Shown piece by piece: positions 27,504-36,504 of a stretch of 64,000 nucleotides of DNA. The first letter of the stretch is position 1. Each line of letters begins with the position of its first letter. The translations under genes were made by a program, and so were the position numbers. The notes below the pieces were generated by a model. It saw only the letters and a program-made list of their open reading frames with translations, did no database searches and was not told the origin of the DNA. Origin of the DNA: Roseicella aerolata (lineage in GTDB: Bacteria > Pseudomonadota > Alphaproteobacteria > Acetobacterales > Acetobacteraceae); assembly GCF_020523605.1 (NCBI RefSeq), contig NZ_JAJAQI010000011.1:1-64000 (forward strand), in the 5' to 3' direction.

Positions 27504-29567
27504 ATGACCCAGCAGGACCAGCGGATCGCCTTCGTCTGCAGTTGCGAGGACACGATGGTCCTGGACGGCAAGGCCCTCGCCCGCGGCTGCGCGGCCCGAG
27601 GGGCCGAGCTGCGCACCGCCGAGCAGCTCTGCCGCGCCCAGCTCGACCGCTTCATGGCCGCGCTGGGCGAGGGGCGGCCGGTGACCGTCGCCTGCACCCA
27701 GGAAGCGCCGCTCTTCGCGCAGGAGGCCGAGGCGGCGGGCGCCACCGCGCCGCTCGCCTTCGTCAATGTGCGGGAGCAGGCGGGCTGGGCGAAGGAGGGC
27801 GCCTCGGCCGGGCCGAAGATGGCCGCGCTGCTGGCCGCCGCCGCGGTGCCGCTGCCCGCGACGCCCCTGGTGCCGCTGAAGAGCGAGGGGGTGACGCTGG
27901 TCCTCGGCCAGGACGCCGCGGCCATCGCGGCGGCCGAGCGGCTGGCGGACCGGCTGGACCTGACCGTGCTGCTGACGGGCCAGGCGCCGGTGCAGCCGGC
28001 CCGCGCCGCCGCCTTCCCGGTGCTGCGCGGCCGGGCCAGGGCGGCGACCGGCTGGCTGGGGAATTTCGAGGTGGTGGTGGACGGCTTCGCCGCGCCCTCC
28101 CCTGCCTCCCGCGCCGAGTATCGCTGGGGCCCGGCGAAGGACGGGGCGCGGAGCCGCTGCGACATCATCCTGGACCTGACCGGCGGGACGCCGCTCTTCC
28201 CGGCGCATGAGGTGCGGCAGGGCTATCTGCGCGCCGACCCCTCGGACCCCGCCGCGGTCGAGCGCGCGCTTTCCGAGGCGGCCGGGCTGGTCGGGGAGTT
28301 CGACAAGCCGCGCTTCGTGCAGTTCGAGGCCGGGCTCTGCGCCCATAGCCGCAACAAGCGGACGGGCTGCACCCGCTGCCTCGAGCTCTGCCCGACCGGC
28401 GCCATCACGCCGGGGCAGGACGCGGCGACGGGCCGCGCCCTGGACCATGTGGTGATCTCGGCCGAGATCTGCGCCGGCTGCGGCGCCTGCGCCGCGGTCT
28501 GCCCGACCGGCGCCGCCACCTACGCCCTGCCGCCGCCCGCGACGACCCTCGCCCGGCTGCGTGCCCTGCTGCTGGGCTTCGCCGAGGCGGGCGGGCGCGA
28601 CGCGGTGGTGCTGCTGCACGACGCCAAGCACGGGGAGCCGCTGATCGACGCCCTGGCGCGGCATGGGGAGGGGCTGCCGGCGCGGGTGCTGCCGCTGCGC
28701 GTCAACGAGGTCTCGCAGCTCGACCTGACCAGCCTCGCCGCCGCCTTCGCCTGGGGCGCCGCGGGCGTGCGGGCGCTACTGCCGGCGCGGCGCGGGCATG
28801 GGGCGGAGGGGCTGTTCCGCAACCTGGACTATGTGGGGGCGGCGCTGGACGGGCTGGGGCTGGCGGCTGCCCTCCCCCGCGCCGCGGCGATCGAAACCGA
28901 CGACCCCTTCACCCTGGGCGAGGCGCTGGCGCCGGCCATGGCGCTGCGCGCCGCCTGGGCGCCGGCGCAGTTCCTGCCGCTCGGCACCCCGCGGGAGGTG
29001 CTGCGGCTGGCGCTGAAGGGGCTGCATGCCGCCGCGGGCAGCACCGCGCCGCCGATGGTGCCGATGCCGGAGAGGGCGCCCTTCGGCCTGGCGCGGGTGG
29101 CGACGGAGGGCTGCACCCTCTGCCTCGCCTGCACCATGGTCTGCCCGACCGGCGCCTTCAGCGCCAACCCGGAGACGCCGCAGCTGCGCTTCCTCGAGGA
29201 TGCCTGCGTGCAATGCGGCCTCTGCGCCGCGACCTGCCCGGAGAAGGTGATCACGCTGGAGCCGCGGCTCAATTTCGCCGAGGCCGCCGCACAGCCGCAG
29301 GTGGTGAAGGAGGAGCCGCCGGCGCTCTGCACCCGCTGCGCCAAGCCCTTCGGGACGCAGAGCAGCATCGCGCGGGTGAAGGCGAAGCTGACCGCCTCCG
29401 GCCACTGGATGTTCGCCGACCCACGGCGGCTGGCGGTGCTGGAGATGTGCGAGGATTGCCGCGCCATCGAGGCGACGATGGGCGGCGTCGATCCCTATGC
29501 CGGCCCGCCACGACCGGTGACCAGGACGACGGAGGACTGGCTGCGGGAGCGGCAGGAGGAGAGTTAA
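27504..29567 (+). CDS. Multi-[4Fe-4S] electron-carrier protein associated with formate dehydrogenase
   Basis: The 687-residue protein has an N-terminal half beginning IAFVCSCEDTMVLDGKAL, with repeated Cys-containing folds reminiscent of HdrA/FrhD-like modules. Two ferredoxin pairs follow: CTRCLELCPTGAITPG with CAGCGACAAVCPTGA at about residues 285-340, and CTLCLACTMVCPTGAF with CVQCGLCAATCPEKV at about residues 535-585. A C-terminal CxxC pair (CTRCAKPFG ... MCEDCR) could form a further metal site. It is probably an intracellular electron carrier or scaffold for Fe-S delivery to formate dehydrogenase. It is divergent from the accessory operon, with a 244-bp shared control region. The ATG at 27504 starts the family N-terminus. 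Confidence 0.87.
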   Translation: MTQQDQRIAFVCSCEDTMVLDGKALARGCAARGAELRTAEQLCRAQLDRFMAALGEGRPVTVACTQEAPLFAQEAEAAGATAPLAFVNVREQAGWAKEGASAGPKMAALLAAAAVPLPATPLVPLKSEGVTLVLGQDAAAIAAAERLADRLDLTVLLTGQAPVQPARAAAFPVLRGRARAATGWLGNFEVVVDGFAAPSPASRAEYRWGPAKDGARSRCDIILDLTGGTPLFPAHEVRQGYLRADPSDPAAVERALSEAAGLVGEFDKPRFVQFEAGLCAHSRNKRTGCTRCLELCPTGAITPGQDAATGRALDHVVISAEICAGCGACAAVCPTGAATYALPPPATTLARLRALLLGFAEAGGRDAVVLLHDAKHGEPLIDALARHGEGLPARVLPLRVNEVSQLDLTSLAAAFAWGAAGVRALLPARRGHGAEGLFRNLDYVGAALDGLGLAAALPRAAAIETDDPFTLGEALAPAMALRAAWAPAQFLPLGTPREVLRLALKGLHAAAGSTAPPMVPMPERAPFGLARVATEGCTLCLACTMVCPTGAFSANPETPQLRFLEDACVQCGLCAATCPEKVITLEPRLNFAEAAAQPQVVKEEPPALCTRCAKPFGTQSSIARVKAKLTASGHWMFADPRRLAVLEMCEDCRAIEATMGGVDPYAGPPRPVTRTTEDWLRERQEES

Positions 29568-29596
29568 GGCCCGGCGGCCCACGGAAGGAACCTGGG

Positions 29597-30421
29597 ATGA
29601 CCCGCTCCGAGATCCTCGCCGCCTATCGCCTGATCCGCGCCGGCATCCAGCGCGTGCTGCGGGAGGCGCCGCAGGCCTGCGGCAAGCCCGACCTGACGCG
29701 CGCCCTCCGCCAGGTCGCCCCCTGGGCCGAGGGGCTGCCCGACCAGGAGGACGCGGCCGAGATGATCATGGACGTCGCGCTGTTCGAGCCGAACCAGCGC
29801 GGCCGCCGGGCCTATGACCGTTTCCTCGCCGGCCGGGCCGGGCGCCTCGACCCGCCCGACCGCTCGCTGGCGGAGCGGATGGGCGGGGCCTGGTTCTCCC
29901 TGTTCCGCATGGCCGGGCGGCATGAGGCGGCGGGGCTCTGGCTGGAGGACCTGCTGGATGGCGGGCGCCGCCTCTGGCTGGTGGATGAGTCGCTGGAAGC
30001 CTCGGCGCCCGAGGGCGCCGTCCTCGGCATGCGGCTCTTCGATGCCGGGCCCTTCCATGCGGGCTTCGGCATCATCGCCCCGCCGGACGAGTTCACGCTG
30101 GAAACCTGCCTGGCCTGCGCGGAACGGGGCCAAAGCCTGCCCTTCCGGCAATCGCTCGCCGCCACGCTCTATGGCGATGCGCTGCGCGAAGCAGCGGGGC
30201 CCGACGCCTTCCCCGATCTGCTGGACGCCCTGGCCGGCCTGCTCGGCGAGGCGCCCGCACCGCCCGGGGAGCCAGGAGCGGAACCGCCCGGAGGCGTGGA
30301 TCCGCTCCGCGAACCAGACGCTATGCGCCCCGCGCCTCCGCGAAGCGCACCGCGGTCCCGCGCGGCGCGCCGATCACCTCGTCCTCGCGCATCGCCACCG
30401 CGCCGCGGAGGATCGTCATGA
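29597..30421 (+). CDS. Uncharacterised protein coupled to the poly-ferredoxin gene; 3' end runs into the antisense dihydroorotase gene
   Basis: The 274-residue protein starts MTRSEILAAYRLIRAGIQRVLREAPQACGKPDLTRALRQVAP after cggaaggaacctggg. The plausible globular part (to about residue 220) contains AYDRFLAGRAGRLDPPDRSLAERM, WFSLFRMAGRHEAAGLWLEDLL, RLWLVDESLEASAPEGAVLGMRLFDAGPFHAGFGII. I do not recognise the family with certainty; it may be a formate dehydrogenase maturation factor from its place 29 bp after the Fe-S gene. The last ~34 residues are Arg/Pro/Ser-rich and are read through the 3' end of the convergent dihydroorotase gene. This suggests that the original stop was lost. Confidence 0.7.
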   Translation: MTRSEILAAYRLIRAGIQRVLREAPQACGKPDLTRALRQVAPWAEGLPDQEDAAEMIMDVALFEPNQRGRRAYDRFLAGRAGRLDPPDRSLAERMGGAWFSLFRMAGRHEAAGLWLEDLLDGGRRLWLVDESLEASAPEGAVLGMRLFDAGPFHAGFGIIAPPDEFTLETCLACAERGQSLPFRQSLAATLYGDALREAAGPDAFPDLLDALAGLLGEAPAPPGEPGAEPPGGVDPLREPDAMRPAPPRSAPRSRAARRSPRPRASPPRRGGSS

Positions 30422-31652
30422 CCGGCCAGCCCGTGCAGTCATGGCCGGCGAAGGGCGTCCAGCCGCAGGGGGAGACGATCCAGCTCTCCTCGATGCTGCG
30501 CCGCTTCTTCATGTCCACGATGGTGAAGTCGGCGTCGTAGCCGGCCGCCAGCCGCCCCTTGCCCACCACCCCGTACACGCGCGCCGGGCCGGCGCACATC
30601 AGGTCGGCGAGGCGCGAGAGCGAGAGCCGCCCGGCGCTGACATGGTCGAGCATCAGCGGCACGATGGTCTGCACGCCAGTCAGGCCCGCCGCGCAATCGG
30701 GCCAGGGCCGTTCCTTCGCGGCGCGGCTGTGCGGCGCGTGGTCGGAGCCCACCACATCCACCGTGCCGTCCGCGACCGCCGCCCAGGCCGCCTTCAGGTG
30801 CCGCTCGTCCCGGATCGGCGGGTTCATCACCGCATAGCCGCCGAGCCGGTCATAGGCCTCGTCGGTCTGGGTCAGGTGGTTGAGCAGCACCTCCACCGTG
30901 CAGACATCGCGGAAGTCCTTCAGGTAGTCCAGCTCCTCCGCGGTCGAGACATGCAGGATATGCGCGGGGCGGCCGGTCTTGCGGGCCAGCGCCATCAGCC
31001 GCCGGGTGCCGAGGAAGGCGCATTCCACGTCGCGCCAGACCATGTGGTTGCGGTGCGGCATGCCGGACTTGAACTGCGGCTTCCGCTCCTGCAGGCGGTA
31101 CTCGTCCTCAGAATGGTAGCAGATGCGGCGCCGCCCGTTGCGCATCACCCGCTCCAGGCTGGCATCGTCCCCGACCAGCAGGTCGCCGGTGCTGCTGCCG
31201 GCGAAGACCTTCACCGCGCAGACATTGGGCTGCAGCTCGAGCATGCCGAGTTCGTCGATATTCTTCTGGCTGGCGCCGACATAGATCCCGACATCGACCC
31301 AGGCGCGCCCCTCCAGATAGCCGCGCTTCCAGTCCAGCCGCTCCCGGTCGGTGATGGAGGGGGCGGTGTTCGGCATGTCGAAGACCGCGGTCAGGCCGCC
31401 GAGCAGGGCGCCCTTGGTGCCATGCGCCAGGTCCTCGACCGCCGGGTCGCCCGGGTCGCGCAGATGGACATGCGCGTCGATCAGCCCGGGGAGGACATGC
31501 AGGCCGCGGCAGTCCACCTCGTTCGCCGCATGCGCGGTGCGAAGGTCGCCGAGGGCGGCGATCCGCCCCTCCCGCACGCCGACATCCGTGGTCTCGATGC
31601 CCCAGGGCAGCACGCAGGCGCCACCGCGCAGGATGAGGTCGTAGCTGGTCAT
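30321..31652 (-). CDS. pyrC: Dihydroorotase (class I, amidohydrolase family)
   Basis: The 443-residue zinc amidohydrolase shows the metal motif LPGLIDAHVHLRDPG, TAVFDMPNTAPS, and NVCAVKVFAGSSTGDLLV with the carbamylated Lys. Later His ligands lie in YHSEDEYR and HILHVSTAEELDYL; VVGSDHAPHSRAAKERPWPDCAAGLTGVQTIVPLM carries the catalytic Asp. The C-terminus has GRLAAGYDADFTIVDMKKRR. The SDHAPH and LRDPG motifs favour dihydroorotase over hydantoinase, though an allied amidohydrolase is possible because no other pyr gene is adjacent. Its 3' end overlaps the convergent gene by 101 bp. Confidence 0.85.
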   Translation of the reverse strand: MTSYDLILRGGACVLPWGIETTDVGVREGRIAALGDLRTAHAANEVDCRGLHVLPGLIDAHVHLRDPGDPAVEDLAHGTKGALLGGLTAVFDMPNTAPSITDRERLDWKRGYLEGRAWVDVGIYVGASQKNIDELGMLELQPNVCAVKVFAGSSTGDLLVGDDASLERVMRNGRRRICYHSEDEYRLQERKPQFKSGMPHRNHMVWRDVECAFLGTRRLMALARKTGRPAHILHVSTAEELDYLKDFRDVCTVEVLLNHLTQTDEAYDRLGGYAVMNPPIRDERHLKAAWAAVADGTVDVVGSDHAPHSRAAKERPWPDCAAGLTGVQTIVPLMLDHVSAGRLSLSRLADLMCAGPARVYGVVGKGRLAAGYDADFTIVDMKKRRSIEESWIVSPCGWTPFAGHDCTGWPVMTILRGAVAMREDEVIGAPRGTAVRFAEARGA

Positions 31653-31770
31653 GGGCCCTGGGTCCTCCTTGGCGCTGCGGGGCGGCGCTTCCTATACCGC
31701 AAGGCGTCCTGCCCGACGATGCCGGCCGCCGCGCGCGGCCGCATCCCCGGCGCGCCCGGCGGGGCGACGC

Positions 31771-33543
31771 CTACCGCGCCGCCAGCACTTCGAAGACGTC
31801 GCCATCCGCCCGCCGCCCCTCGACATGGCGGCGGTGCCAGAGCGCGTAGAAGAGCAGGTGCCAGGCGGCGAAGCCGCGATGCTTCTCGCCGCCCGCATGG
31901 CGGAACAGCGCCGCCACCCGGTCCGGCCGGGCGATCTCGGCGACACCCGGCTGCGCCGCCACCAGCGGGCCCAGCCGGTCACCCACCCGCTCGATCCAGG
32001 CGCCGATCGGCACGGTGAAGCCCTGCTTCGGCCGGAAGGGCTCGGCCGCCGGCAGGTGCCGCGCCAGCCACTGCCGCAGCAGCCACTTGCCGGTATGGCC
32101 CTGCACCTTCAGCGCATCCGGCAGGCGGAAGGCGGCAGCCGCCAGGCCGGGATCGAGCAGCGGGGTCCGCCCCTCGATCCCATGCGCCATCAGGCAGCGG
32201 TCCAGCTTGACCAGCAGGTCGTTCGGCAGCCAGTCCGCCACGTCCAGCGCCTGCGCCGCCTGCAGGCGGCTGCGCCCGCCGACGGCGGTCGCCGCCTCGG
32301 CCGCCTCGATGCCGTCGCGCCAGCCGGTCGGCGCCTCCCGCAGCACATCCACGCGGTCGAAGCTGCCATGGGCGCGCGGCGCCTTGCCGCCCAGCCACCA
32401 GGGCCGCATCGCCGCGCGGTAGCGGCCATAGCCGCCGAACAGCTCGTCGCCGCCCTCGCCCGAGAGCACCACCTTCACCTCCTCCCGCGCACGGCGCGCC
32501 AGGAACCAGGTGGGGATGATGGCGTAGTCGGCCGCCGGGTCGTCCATGGCGCCGACGATCTCCGGCAGGTGCCGCCAGACCATGGCCTCCGTCACCGCGA
32601 CGGTGGCGTGCCGCGCCCCCACCGAGGCCGCCAGCCTCGCCGCCTGCGCCCGCTCATCCGCCGCGCCGGGCACGTCGAAGCCGGCGGTGAAGGCCAGCAC
32701 CGGGGATGTTCCCTCCCGGGCGTTCAGCCGCGCCATCATGGCCAGCACCGTCGCGCTGTCGATGCCGCCCGAGAGGAACATGCCATAGGGCACGTCGCTG
32801 CGCTGGTGCAGCAGGACGCTCTCCTCGAGCGCCGCATCCAGCCGGGCCAGCGCCGCCTCCGCCGTGATGGCTTCCGGCCCGCCCTCCGGCAGCGCCGCGC
32901 GCCGCCGCCGCTCGGTGACCGCCCCATCGGCGATGACCATGGTCTCGCCCGGCAGGACCCGGAAGATGCCCTCGAAGATCGTCTCCGCGCCGGTGGTGAA
33001 TTGCAGCTGCAGCAGTTCCGCCCGCGCCGCGGCGCGCACGCGCGGCCGCACCAGGCCGGCGGCGATCAGCGCCTGCGGCTCGGAGGCAAAGGCGATCCCG
33101 CCCGCGACCTCCGCGGTGTAGAGCGGCTTGATCCCGAAGGGGTCGCGCGCCAGCACCACCTGCCGCGCCGCGCGGTCGGCGAGCGCGATGGCATACATGC
33201 CGCGCAGGCTGTCGGCGAAGCCGATGCCGTCGCGCCGCCAGAGATGCAGCGGCGGCTCGCAATCGCTCTGCGTGGCGCAGCGGAGCTGGTTGGCCTCGCG
33301 CAGCTCCCGGTAGTTGTACACCTCGCCATTGGCGACGAGGGCGGCCGGCCCGGCAAAGAGCGGCTGGTCGCCGGTGACCAGGTCGATGATGGCGAGCCGC
33401 GCATGGGCGAGCGCGACATTGCCCGCCACATGGTGCCCGGCGCCGTCGGGGCCGCGATGCGCCAGGGCGCGGGTCAGCGCCGCCAGCGTCGCGCCGTCCG
33501 GGGTGAGCCCCTGCCGCAGGGCGAGGCCGGCCAGGCCGCACAT
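31771..33543 (-). CDS. asnB: Asparagine synthase (glutamine-hydrolysing), exopolysaccharide-cluster type
   Basis: This 590-residue two-domain enzyme has a class-II glutamine amidotransferase N-terminus with Cys2 as nucleophile (MCGLAGLAL), RGPDGAGHHVAGNVALAHARLAIIDL, and VANGEVYNYRELR. The synthetase domain starts near residue 225 with the ATP-pyrophosphatase loop YGMFLSGGIDSATVLAMMARL (SGGxDS). KVVLSGEGGDELFGGYGRY and HGIEGRTPLLDPGLAA follow. Such enzymes often occur in surface-polysaccharide clusters, where they may amidate sugar carboxylates instead of aspartate. The start is ATG at 33543, overlapping the upstream glycosyltransferase stop by one base (TGATG). Confidence 0.92.
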   Translation of the reverse strand: MCGLAGLALRQGLTPDGATLAALTRALAHRGPDGAGHHVAGNVALAHARLAIIDLVTGDQPLFAGPAALVANGEVYNYRELREANQLRCATQSDCEPPLHLWRRDGIGFADSLRGMYAIALADRAARQVVLARDPFGIKPLYTAEVAGGIAFASEPQALIAAGLVRPRVRAAARAELLQLQFTTGAETIFEGIFRVLPGETMVIADGAVTERRRRAALPEGGPEAITAEAALARLDAALEESVLLHQRSDVPYGMFLSGGIDSATVLAMMARLNAREGTSPVLAFTAGFDVPGAADERAQAARLAASVGARHATVAVTEAMVWRHLPEIVGAMDDPAADYAIIPTWFLARRAREEVKVVLSGEGGDELFGGYGRYRAAMRPWWLGGKAPRAHGSFDRVDVLREAPTGWRDGIEAAEAATAVGGRSRLQAAQALDVADWLPNDLLVKLDRCLMAHGIEGRTPLLDPGLAAAAFRLPDALKVQGHTGKWLLRQWLARHLPAAEPFRPKQGFTVPIGAWIERVGDRLGPLVAAQPGVAEIARPDRVAALFRHAGGEKHRGFAAWHLLFYALWHRRHVEGRRADGDVFEVLAAR

Positions 33544-34643
33544 CAGCGCGCCTCCGCGGGTGCGACCGCCCGCAGGAATTCGCGCCAGCGCGCCAGCACC
33601 GGCGCCTCGGCATGGCTCTGCGCGAATTCGGCGCGGCCGGCGGCGGCCAGGGACGCGGCGCGCGCAGGATCCTCCAGCAGCCCGGCGATGGCGGCGGCGA
33701 GCGCCGCCGGGTCTTCCTTCGGCACCAGCAGCCCCGTCTCCCCCTCCCGGATCAGCTCGACCGGTCCCTGCGCCGCGGCGGCCACCACCGGCCGCGCCGC
33801 CGACCAGGCCTCCAGCACCACATTCCCCAGCGGCTCATGGCGGGAGGGGCAGACGAAGACATCGCAGGCCGCCAGCAGCGCGCCGGTATCCTGCCGCCAG
33901 CCGAGGAAAGCCAGGCGCTCCGCGACGCCCAGTTCCCGCGCCAGCCGCTCCAGCGCCGCCCGCTCCGGCCCCTCGCCGGCCAGCGAGAGATGCACGCCGG
34001 GCAGCAGCGCCAGGGCGCGCAACAGCACATCGAACCCCTTGTTCGGATGCAGCCGGCCGAGCGCCAGCAAGCGCTTCGCCCCGGCCGGCGCCGGCAGCGC
34101 GGCCGGGGCGAGGCCGGCGAAGTCATGCGCGAAATTCGGCACGTGATGCGCCCGCTCGGCCGGCCAGCCCTGGCGGATGAACCAGTCGCGCAGGTCGCGG
34201 GTATTGCCGACGAGGTGGTCGCAATGGCGGTAGTATTTCAGGTCGTAATACCCCCCGAGGCGCCCAACCAATGTCCAGGGGGCTCCGCCGCGGCGTTTCA
34301 CCGCCCCGGCGAAGCGGCCGGCGCGGTTGGCCCAGGCCACCACCACCTGCGGCCGGAACCCGGCCAGCACGCGCGCGAGGCGCGGCCGGGTCAGCAGGTC
34401 GAAATATCCGCCCATGCGCAGTTCCACCGGCTGCAGGCCACCGGCCCTGAGCCTTGCCGCGCGTCCCGCTTCCTGCCGGATCACCGCCAGCACCTCCTCC
34501 CCCGCCGCATGCTGCGCGATGGTGAGGCGTTCATAGAAGGCCTCGGCGCCGCCCATGGCGGCCCCGGCCATCACATGCGCGATGCGGAGCGGCGGGGCGG
34601 CCATGACAGGCGGAACCGCCGGGGCGGAGGCGTCGGGGCTCAC
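33543..34643 (-). CDS. Glycosyltransferase, GT4-like (GT-B fold)
   Basis: About 366 residues. The N-terminal domain begins LRIAHVMAGAAMGGAEAFYERLTIAQ, typical of GT4 enzymes. The C-terminal donor-binding domain contains GAKRLLALGRLHPNKGFDVLLRALALL, LSLAGEGPERAALERLARELG and the EX7E region PSRHEPLGNVVLEAWSAARPVVAA. It likely adds a sugar to a lipid-linked surface glycan; the sugar is unknown. The start is taken as GTG at 34643 because it overlaps the upstream stop (GTGA); ATG at 34604 is the alternative. It is part of a five-gene overlapping operon with asnB. Confidence 0.9.
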   Translation of the reverse strand: MSPDASAPAVPPVMAAPPLRIAHVMAGAAMGGAEAFYERLTIAQHAAGEEVLAVIRQEAGRAARLRAGGLQPVELRMGGYFDLLTRPRLARVLAGFRPQVVVAWANRAGRFAGAVKRRGGAPWTLVGRLGGYYDLKYYRHCDHLVGNTRDLRDWFIRQGWPAERAHHVPNFAHDFAGLAPAALPAPAGAKRLLALGRLHPNKGFDVLLRALALLPGVHLSLAGEGPERAALERLARELGVAERLAFLGWRQDTGALLAACDVFVCPSRHEPLGNVVLEAWSAARPVVAAAAQGPVELIREGETGLLVPKEDPAALAAAIAGLLEDPARAASLAAAGRAEFAQSHAEAPVLARWREFLRAVAPAEAR

Positions 34644-35671
34644 GCCGCCAGCGCCTCGAACCGCGCCGCGACGTCGTCCCAGGACGGGCCGGGGCCGCGG
34701 GCCAGCGCCGCCCGGTGCATGCCTCCCCAGGCCGCATCGTCGGAGAGCAGCCGGAGGGCGGCCGCGGCGAACGCCGCCTCGTCGCGGGCCACCACGCCGG
34801 TCTCGCCATCCGCCACCCTCTCCGCCACCGCGCCGAGCGGGGTGACGACGGCCGGCAGGCCGAGCGCCTGCGCCTCGGCCAGGGCCAGGCAGAAGGTCTC
34901 GCCGGGATCGCCGCGATAGAGCATCAGCCGGGCCTCGCGGAGCCGCGCCGCCAGGGCGGGACGCGGCAGGGGGTCGAAGAGGCGCACGCCCTGGCCGGCC
35001 AGGGCGGCGGCCCGGGTCAGCACCGGCGCCGCGCGGGCGGCCAGGCGCGCATCGCCGCCATAGGTGGCCGCGCCGGCATAGAGGTGCAACTCCGCCGCCG
35101 ACAACACAGGCCGGATCCGCGCCGTCCAGAGGTCCAGCAGCCAGTCGAGCCCGCGCAGCGGGTTGGAGGCGAAGATGGCGACCGGCGCGGGGACCGGGCG
35201 CGGCGCGGCGGGCCTGTCGAAGGGCGGCGCGAGGGAGAGCGGGATCTCCACCGGCCGGACCGGCAGCCAGGGCGGCAGGCTGGCGGAGTGGGAGGGGCCG
35301 AGCGTCACCACCCGCGGCCAGGCCGCCAGCAGCGGCAGGGCATGGCGCGGCTTGCGCAGGTAGCCGCCCGGATTGTGCAGCCAGAGCACCCGGCGGCCCC
35401 CTCGCCCCGGGGGCGGCATGACGCGGAACAGCCGTGGCAGGCGGTTGGCGAGGACGAGGTCCGCCGGCGCGCCGCCCGGCACCAGCGGCGCCCAGCACAG
35501 CCCGTCCTGCGTCACGGCCGGCGCGGTCCCGGCGCGCAGCTCGACCGCATGCCCGCGCCGGGCGAAGGCGGCGGCCAGCAGGGCGAAGGCCGTCTCCACC
35601 CCGCCCAGCGGCCGGTCGCCCAGCACGCCCGCGCCGAGGCGCGGGCCCTCCGTCGCCATGACGATCCGCAT
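34640..35671 (-). CDS. Glycosyltransferase, GT4-like (GT-B fold)
   Basis: The 343-residue protein starts MRIVMATEGPRLGAGVLGDRPLGGVETAFALLAAAFARRGH, matching GT4 acceptor domains (GGVE...L...L..RGH). The second half holds PVAIFASNPLRGLDWLLDLW, LHLYAGAATYGG, VRLFDPLPRPALAARLREARLMLYRGDPGETFCLALAEAQALGLPAVVTP. The ETFCLALAEAQALG segment is the EX7E-type nucleotide-sugar motif. Its start overlaps the GT2 gene stop by one base (TGATG), and its stop overlaps the next gene by GTGA, so it is tightly coupled. The substrate is not predictable. Confidence 0.88.
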   Translation of the reverse strand: MRIVMATEGPRLGAGVLGDRPLGGVETAFALLAAAFARRGHAVELRAGTAPAVTQDGLCWAPLVPGGAPADLVLANRLPRLFRVMPPPGRGGRRVLWLHNPGGYLRKPRHALPLLAAWPRVVTLGPSHSASLPPWLPVRPVEIPLSLAPPFDRPAAPRPVPAPVAIFASNPLRGLDWLLDLWTARIRPVLSAAELHLYAGAATYGGDARLAARAAPVLTRAAALAGQGVRLFDPLPRPALAARLREARLMLYRGDPGETFCLALAEAQALGLPAVVTPLGAVAERVADGETGVVARDEAAFAAAALRLLSDDAAWGGMHRAALARGPGPSWDDVAARFEALAA

Positions 35672-36504
35672 CAGGGCCGCGGCGCGGGGCGGTGCCGCTC
35701 CGGCTCCAGCCTGGCCTTCAGATGCGCGAACAGCGGGAAGAGCCCGGCGCAGAGCGCGATCAGCAGGCCCCAGCCGCCCTCCCTGTAGCCCTTGCGGCCG
35801 ACATAGCATCGGAGGATGCGGGAGACGCAGCGGCGGAGGTTGCCCGGCAGGGTGCCGATCCTGCCCTCCGCCAGCAGGTCCGCCGCCCTGGCGGAGGAGT
35901 ACCTGTCCAGCCGCCGCAGCATGTCGGAGATGTCGCGGTCCAGCGCATGCCTGATGCCATGGGCGGTGATCCGCTCGCCCTCCGTCCCCGTCCAGTCGAG
36001 GCCGGGATGCACTCGCTGGCCGCGCCAGCGCTTGGCGCCCTGGCGGAACAGGATGGGCTTCAGGGTGGTGCCGAAGCTGCCGCCCCAGCCATGCAGGATG
36101 AGGCGATCGCCGACGTAATTGTCGATGCGGATGCGGTGGAAGGCATGCGCGGAGCCGGCGACGACGCGGCGGATCTCGGCCCAGAGTTCCGGCGGGACCT
36201 GCTCATCGGCATCCACCTCCAGGATCCAGTCGCCGGCGCAGGCGGCGATGCCGGCATTGCGGCGGTCGCCCTCCAGCTCCCAGCCGCCCTCCAGCACCCG
36301 GGCGCCCCGGGCGCGGGCGATGCCGGCGCTGTCATCGGTGCTGCGGTCGAGGACGACGACGATCTCATCCGCCTCGGCGAGGCTGGCCAGGCAGGCGGGC
36401 AGCCGCGCTTCCTCGTTGCGGGCGACCACCAGGGCGGAGATGCGCGGGCCGGCCCGGGTCGTCCGGTCCGCGGCCGGCGCGGTCGGGGCAAGGGTCATGG
36501 TCAT
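35671..36504 (-). CDS. Glycosyltransferase family 2, LPS-core type (WaaE/KdtX-like)
   Basis: The 277-residue protein is a GT-A enzyme: ISALVVARNEEARLPACLASL, ADEIVVVLDRSTDDSAGIARARGARVL, and WILEVDADEQVPPELWAEI with the DxD metal motif. RWRGQRVHPGLDWTG and HGIRHALDRDISDMLRRLDRYSSARAADL are shared with WaaE-like beta-glucosyltransferases of the LPS inner core. The C-terminal hydrophobic GWGLLIALCAGLFPLFAHLKA suggests membrane contact. Neighbouring heptosyltransferase and GT4 genes support a lipopolysaccharide-core role. It overlaps the GT9 gene by ATGA. Confidence 0.9.
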   Translation of the reverse strand: MTMTLAPTAPAADRTTRAGPRISALVVARNEEARLPACLASLAEADEIVVVLDRSTDDSAGIARARGARVLEGGWELEGDRRNAGIAACAGDWILEVDADEQVPPELWAEIRRVVAGSAHAFHRIRIDNYVGDRLILHGWGGSFGTTLKPILFRQGAKRWRGQRVHPGLDWTGTEGERITAHGIRHALDRDISDMLRRLDRYSSARAADLLAEGRIGTLPGNLRRCVSRILRCYVGRKGYREGGWGLLIALCAGLFPLFAHLKARLEPERHRPAPRP

